Shown piece after piece: positions 60,421 through 64,000 of a DNA stretch of 64,000 bases. The notes beneath the pieces were generated by a model that was not told the origin of the DNA, did no database searches, and saw only the letters and a program-made list of their open reading frames with translations. Every line of letters starts with the position of its first letter. The first letter of the stretch is position 1. The position numbers and the translations under genes were made by a program. Source of the DNA: Epithemia pelagica (lineage: Eukaryota; Bacillariophyta; Bacillariophyceae; Surirellales; Surirellaceae); the NCBI GenBank assembly GCA_946965045.2, contig OX337239.1:992001-1056000 (forward strand). The letters run 5' to 3'.

Positions 60421-60729
60421 GACGCCCAGGGGGTTCCATGTGTTTGATTCGTTGCGCATTCAAGATTTAACACTGTGTCTCGATGGATTCATGTGTTAGT
60501 AGGAGTAGATTGGAAACAATCATTTAGAGGGGAACCAGAGAGATTCCGTGGTATTCGAAAGGTTTTATCGAGATAGAGCCTGTAGAGATGTTCGTTGCAT
60601 CAAGCTTTTGAGGAAAACATTGGAGCTGAACTATGGCAAAAACAGTCAGGACCGTGAACCCCAGTACATGTCCAACTGGAGAGCCCTAGACATCAGCGCA
60701 TCTGCCCTCTTTGATCTATTAGCACTCTG

Positions 60730-60749
60730 CCCCCCCCCCCCCCCCCCCC
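60730..60749. repeat. Poly-C tract
   Basis: Twenty consecutive C on the plus strand; such a tract is prone to length error in assembly. Confidence 0.95.
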
Positions 60750-61010
60750 GACTTTGTAAGTTAGGTTTGCTCCTACAGGAGCATACCATAGTCTCAGAAT
60801 GACCGAAGGTGCCATGGTGGTCATGACCGTATCGGTCATCCATGCACGAATTTCATGCAACCATCCATGGATGCTTTTCCGTCTTCCCAAGGACCACATC
60901 ATTCTTGGTCTTGCAACGATGTCCTTCGGCTTCACAAACATGACTTATCTGGGCGGGATATAAGTATTGTTTACTTTATTGAGGAGGAGTATGATAGATT
61001 ATGGAAGTGG

Positions 61011-61095
61011 TACTCCTAGGAGTAGATTAGAAGAGGGTCTCATGGTTATGACGATACTCCTCTACTAGGAGTACCTACCTATCCGTAGGTAGGTA
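61011..61095. repeat. Cluster of short hairpins built from AGGAGTA and TAGGTAGG units
   Basis: ACTCCTAGGAGT palindrome at 61011-61022; TACTCCT (61055-61061) pairs with AGGAGTA (61067-61073); TACCTACCT (61072-61080) pairs with AGGTAGGTA (61087-61095). Related units occur at 24074-24101. Confidence 0.6.
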
Positions 61096-61391
61096 GCTCT
61101 GCTATTGTTTGTTGCGCCATAATTCTTCAGTGGCAGGCGCGAATTTGGCTTAAGTCTGTCACGTGTCACGTTCCCCCCAAAATCTATGACAAGGCAATTA
61201 TAAACCCATGTGTGTGTGTACTCCTATTGTAAGATTGTAACGATGGCATTGGATTTGGATGTCTCCTTCCCGTTTCCGAATGATGCCTGTCAACGAAAAG
61301 AATGAGCAGTCCGTTGCACCCAAGATTTGTGTGCAGTTTTTGAAGAGAGCGTGAAATTCCCCGCTGTGTTTGAATAACAACATTGACCAGC

Positions 61392-64000
61392 ATGGTGGCT
61401 TCATCGGCCTCTATTATGGATGACCGATCGAGTGCATACGATCGCTACAAAAAGACGACTCGCTCCTTTCGTGATAGACTCGCATCTCTAGTGCCCTTCC
61501 CCCTCGTTTCTGTCTCCGATCTGTACAGAGCTGCAAATCATGCCTACAATGCGGTTCTAATGGCCTGCAAGAATGGTGGACCGCCGACACGGACCGCCTC
61601 CAGATTGACGAGTTTGGAATTCCACTGCACAATCTTACAAGAGTTGACCGAGACTATTACGTTGCGAGAACATGTTGGCTCAACTTACTCAGACGACTAT
61701 AATGATGGCCACAAATACATCATCAAGGTGCTTCATCGTTGCCGACAAAAACTCAAGGCATCCCAACAAACACTTCGTCGTGCTTACGGAGAACAAAAGC
61801 TCCAAAAGACGAGCGCTTCTGCTGGAGAGATTGGGGACAAGGAAAACCGTAACGGTCAGCATGCAGACAATCGTAGTTACGGATTTGAATCGCTACGTAT
61901 CGAAAACGATGAGGACTTCTCGGATGAGGAGGATGATTCTGACGACGACCGTGACTCTCCCTCGGCCAGTGACGAAGAATTGCACCCCAAGGACATCATT
62001 CATGATGTACAGGAATGCAAGAAATACTCGATCGAAGACGATCTCATCAAGGGATCCCTTGCCTTTCAAGCAAACATGTTCTTCATCGATGCAGAAGGCT
62101 TGTTTTCAATCGCCGTAAATGCGTACAAAGAGCTCGACCAAAAGCTTTCCGAAACGAGTGATCATGGACAACATGCTACTGCCATCCTTCAAGCTACAGC
62201 TGTTATCAACCTTGTTCTCGAAAACGTGGTTCGCTTAGAGAAATCCTTGCATCTCGAGTCCGGGACGTTCGAAAACATATATCAAGTTTTTGCTGTTTTG
62301 ATCTTCCAGAGGCAGATTTCCGAGATGGAAGCCATTCTTGGTCAGGCGATTGTCGCCAAGAATCCGAAGACGTGCCTATCCATCTGTGGTCAATCTATCC
62401 GCTTTGGTTTGCTTTCCACGGATGCATTGTACGCTAGCCCTATGTACACTGGGTTGGTTAAAGATCTTTTGTCCGCCTCTCGGCTCAAAGGTAAACTCAA
62501 GCCGAGAGCCGATGATATCGAAGCGATTATCAAGCTTGGACAACAGATTAGTTGTACCACCCAGATGGAGAGCTTTCATGGAGAAAGTCTGCCCGAAGTC
62601 TTGGAACATGCAAGAGATTTGGAGAGCAACGGGCCTGCAATCGATGCGAAAACAGGAGCCGATCGTGATAGATGGCCTGATGGCTCGTGGTCTACCGCTT
62701 TTTACACCGATGGTGACAAGAATACGCCCGTTTGTGTTTCAGTCAGTATCACGAACGAAAATGGTGAAGTGGGCAGTACGCTTCAATGCCTCCCACTGCA
62801 ATGGCTGAAAAGCTACAAGCTGCTTGGAGGGAAGAAAGGCATTATGAGCACTTTTGCCTTTGTGGGTTCCTTTCACTTTGAACTCGAAAAGCCGAACTTC
62901 GAATTCTTCACTGGGAATCAATCGTCCCCTCTTGGCGCTTTTTCGAGGCTTCCATATGCGTTGTGGAAGATGTACAACAGCGAAAATGGATACAGCTACG
63001 CCCTTCGAACGGTTCTAGGCGAGGCGTTCTACTCCAAGTTCACACCTTTCTACAAAATTTTCGGGGATTCATCCCCAGAGTACAAAGATGACCGTGTGGT
63101 ATTAAAAGGCACTGACTTTGCAACAGTCTTTGCGGCCCATGCTCTGGTATATGGAGTGCTGACTCTTCATGGTCAATGCAAACGAATCTCAGTTATTGCC
63201 AGCCTAGCTTCGTGCAAGTTTGAACAACATGTAAAAGGGCTTGAAAACTCAAGCTTCATGGAGAGGCTCAATCAGACGCACCATGATTTTTATGACAATG
63301 CGCATATTGTTTTTGGGACTTTGGCCACCTTCGACAAATGGTTTGGGATTTGTGCCCCTTTGTTGGCAGGAAACTTGCTTTCCGTGACAACTTTTGTTAC
63401 AAGCCTCAACTGGGGTTTTGACGTTCGGATAGAAAGCTTCTCGAGGAGAACTGTTTTGCACCTGTATAACGCGCTGCGCCAGATTGGAATGGTGCCACGA
63501 ATCGAATTCCTGGATACTCTTTTGGAGCTCTTTAGCAATGACATTTGGCCCGTCCATGGTAGACCAGAAGCGATGGGTTTCTTGAAAGCTTTCTTGATGA
63601 TAAATGGCGATTCCAGCCGTGTTGTGGATCGCGTGCTTGATTTCATGGAAGTCGACGATTCCGACCAAGATCGAATCCTTGGAGAACTTGGGTACTCGTC
63701 AGATAGACGTCGAAGCACAGCCCCAAAGCCTCATTCGGATCAGTACCTTTTTGAGAGGGTTACGCATTTATTCCGGATACGAAACCGCTGCCATTCGGTT
63801 CGGCCCAGAACACGCGGGGTCCACGGTGCCGACCTCAGTCCCGCTTTTACTGCCGTTGTGAAGAGGAAAGGACTAAAGAGAACATCTAAGAGCGGAAACG
63901 ACTATGACCTTGTGAAAAGTTGCTCGGAACGTGCAGACTTCTTGAAGAAAGCGATCAGTGAGGATCAAGCTCGGCTCCGTCTGAATTGGGTAAAAGTTGG
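61392..64000 (+). CDS. Large unknown protein, DUF6604-like N-terminus, 3' truncated by window edge
   Basis: The frame opens at the ATG at 61392 (or M9 at 61416) and stays open for 869 codons to the window end without a stop. The N-terminal region (about residues 14-125) reads YDRYKKTTRSFRDRLASLV, then VSDLYRAANHAYNAVLMACK and GHKYIIKVLHRCRQKLK. This pattern (Y..YK..T, then a helix pair, then an H-Y-hhh-hL segment) recalls DUF6604 proteins of fungi and diatoms, although I cannot verify it. A short acidic linker (about 175-205) follows. Long helical segments and a more globular region (about 430-700: WPDGSWSTAFYTDGDKNTP, FAFVGSFHFELEKPNFEFF) come next. The 3' part has CDS-like composition throughout. 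Role unknown. Confidence 0.82.
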   Translation, partial: MVASSASIMDDRSSAYDRYKKTTRSFRDRLASLVPFPLVSVSDLYRAANHAYNAVLMACKNGGPPTRTASRLTSLEFHCTILQELTETITLREHVGSTYSDDYNDGHKYIIKVLHRCRQKLKASQQTLRRAYGEQKLQKTSASAGEIGDKENRNGQHADNRSYGFESLRIENDEDFSDEEDDSDDDRDSPSASDEELHPKDIIHDVQECKKYSIEDDLIKGSLAFQANMFFIDAEGLFSIAVNAYKELDQKLSETSDHGQHATAILQATAVINLVLENVVRLEKSLHLESGTFENIYQVFAVLIFQRQISEMEAILGQAIVAKNPKTCLSICGQSIRFGLLSTDALYASPMYTGLVKDLLSASRLKGKLKPRADDIEAIIKLGQQISCTTQMESFHGESLPEVLEHARDLESNGPAIDAKTGADRDRWPDGSWSTAFYTDGDKNTPVCVSVSITNENGEVGSTLQCLPLQWLKSYKLLGGKKGIMSTFAFVGSFHFELEKPNFEFFTGNQSSPLGAFSRLPYALWKMYNSENGYSYALRTVLGEAFYSKFTPFYKIFGDSSPEYKDDRVVLKGTDFATVFAAHALVYGVLTLHGQCKRISVIASLASCKFEQHVKGLENSSFMERLNQTHHDFYDNAHIVFGTLATFDKWFGICAPLLAGNLLSVTTFVTSLNWGFDVRIESFSRRTVLHLYNALRQIGMVPRIEFLDTLLELFSNDIWPVHGRPEAMGFLKAFLMINGDSSRVVDRVLDFMEVDDSDQDRILGELGYSSDRRRSTAPKPHSDQYLFERVTHLFRIRNRCHSVRPRTRGVHGADLSPAFTAVVKRKGLKRTSKSGNDYDLVKSCSERADFLKKAISEDQARLRLNWVKV

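Larger units (their letters stand above)
60308..61391. other. Repeat-bearing intergenic region, about 1.1 kb
   Basis: Holds a 34-bp imperfect direct repeat (60350-60383 and 60387-60420), a 20-base C run (60730-60749) and a cluster of short palindromes at 61011-61095. No gene is supported. Confidence 0.6.

Noticed and set aside
1-64000. tRNA, rRNA, CRISPR arrays, bacterial operons or ribosome binding sites
   Set aside because: None seen; introns, presequences and gene spacing are eukaryotic. Structured RNA genes cannot be excluded by eye; a tRNAscan or Infernal run would decide.

Overview
The window is nuclear DNA of a photosynthetic stramenopile, almost certainly a diatom and probably a pennate one; the species cannot be fixed from sequence alone. 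The evidence is as follows. Four neighbouring gene products between 9.5 and 18.8 kb start with a signal-peptide-like stretch ending in an A|F motif (NA|FA, LA|FS, QA|FT, EA|FT), the bipartite plastid presequence of red-lineage algae. There are short GT-AG introns of about 80-210 nt and compact alternating-strand genes. There is a cell-surface protein with PSxxPS repeats, there are proteins of unnamed families typical of diatoms, and there is an intact PIF/Harbinger transposon with its Myb-like partner gene.

Layout. 0-4 kb: the 3' part of a BT1-type transporter gene and a low-complexity unknown. 4.69-7.69 kb: a complete 3005-bp PIF/Harbinger element with 17-bp terminal inverted repeats and an AAT target duplication. 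8.0-9.1 kb: an unknown gene. 9.5-18.8 kb: a plastid-flavoured block with a head-to-head pair of divinyl chlorophyllide 8-vinyl-reductase paralogs, a tiny spliced plastid single-span protein and an FLVCR-like MFS carrier. It is interrupted at 14.1-16.9 kb by degraded repeat and transposon-like debris. 19-28 kb: type II DAHP synthase, a membrane-anchored Hsp70-like ATPase lacking a substrate-binding domain, an MDR oxidoreductase and a FAM151/menorin-like protein. 28.7-41.8 kb: an ankyrin protein, a DUF445 membrane protein, a PDZ protein with KYKGRE modules, an RraA-like protein, a TLC-domain membrane protein and a decayed second TLC copy fused to an antisense ankyrin fragment. 42.4-46.3 kb: a four-exon vacuolar sorting receptor whose cytosolic tail carries the plant-type YMPL signal, and the PSxxPS-repeat surface protein. 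46.7-57.5 kb: divergent ANK/RCC1/zinc-finger (IBTK-like) and Fun30/SMARCAD1-like SNF2 remodeller genes. 58.5-64 kb: a basic RS-rich protein with a +1 frame change near its end, and a long open frame (at least 869 codons) running off the right edge.

The genes look like ordinary eukaryotic single-gene units, not operons. The nearest thing to coordinated organisation is the divergent DVR pair, which shares a 367-bp intergenic region, together with the run of plastid-targeted products around it. Exon joins were inferred by reading GT-AG boundaries that preserve frame and protein-family homology; none has transcript support here.
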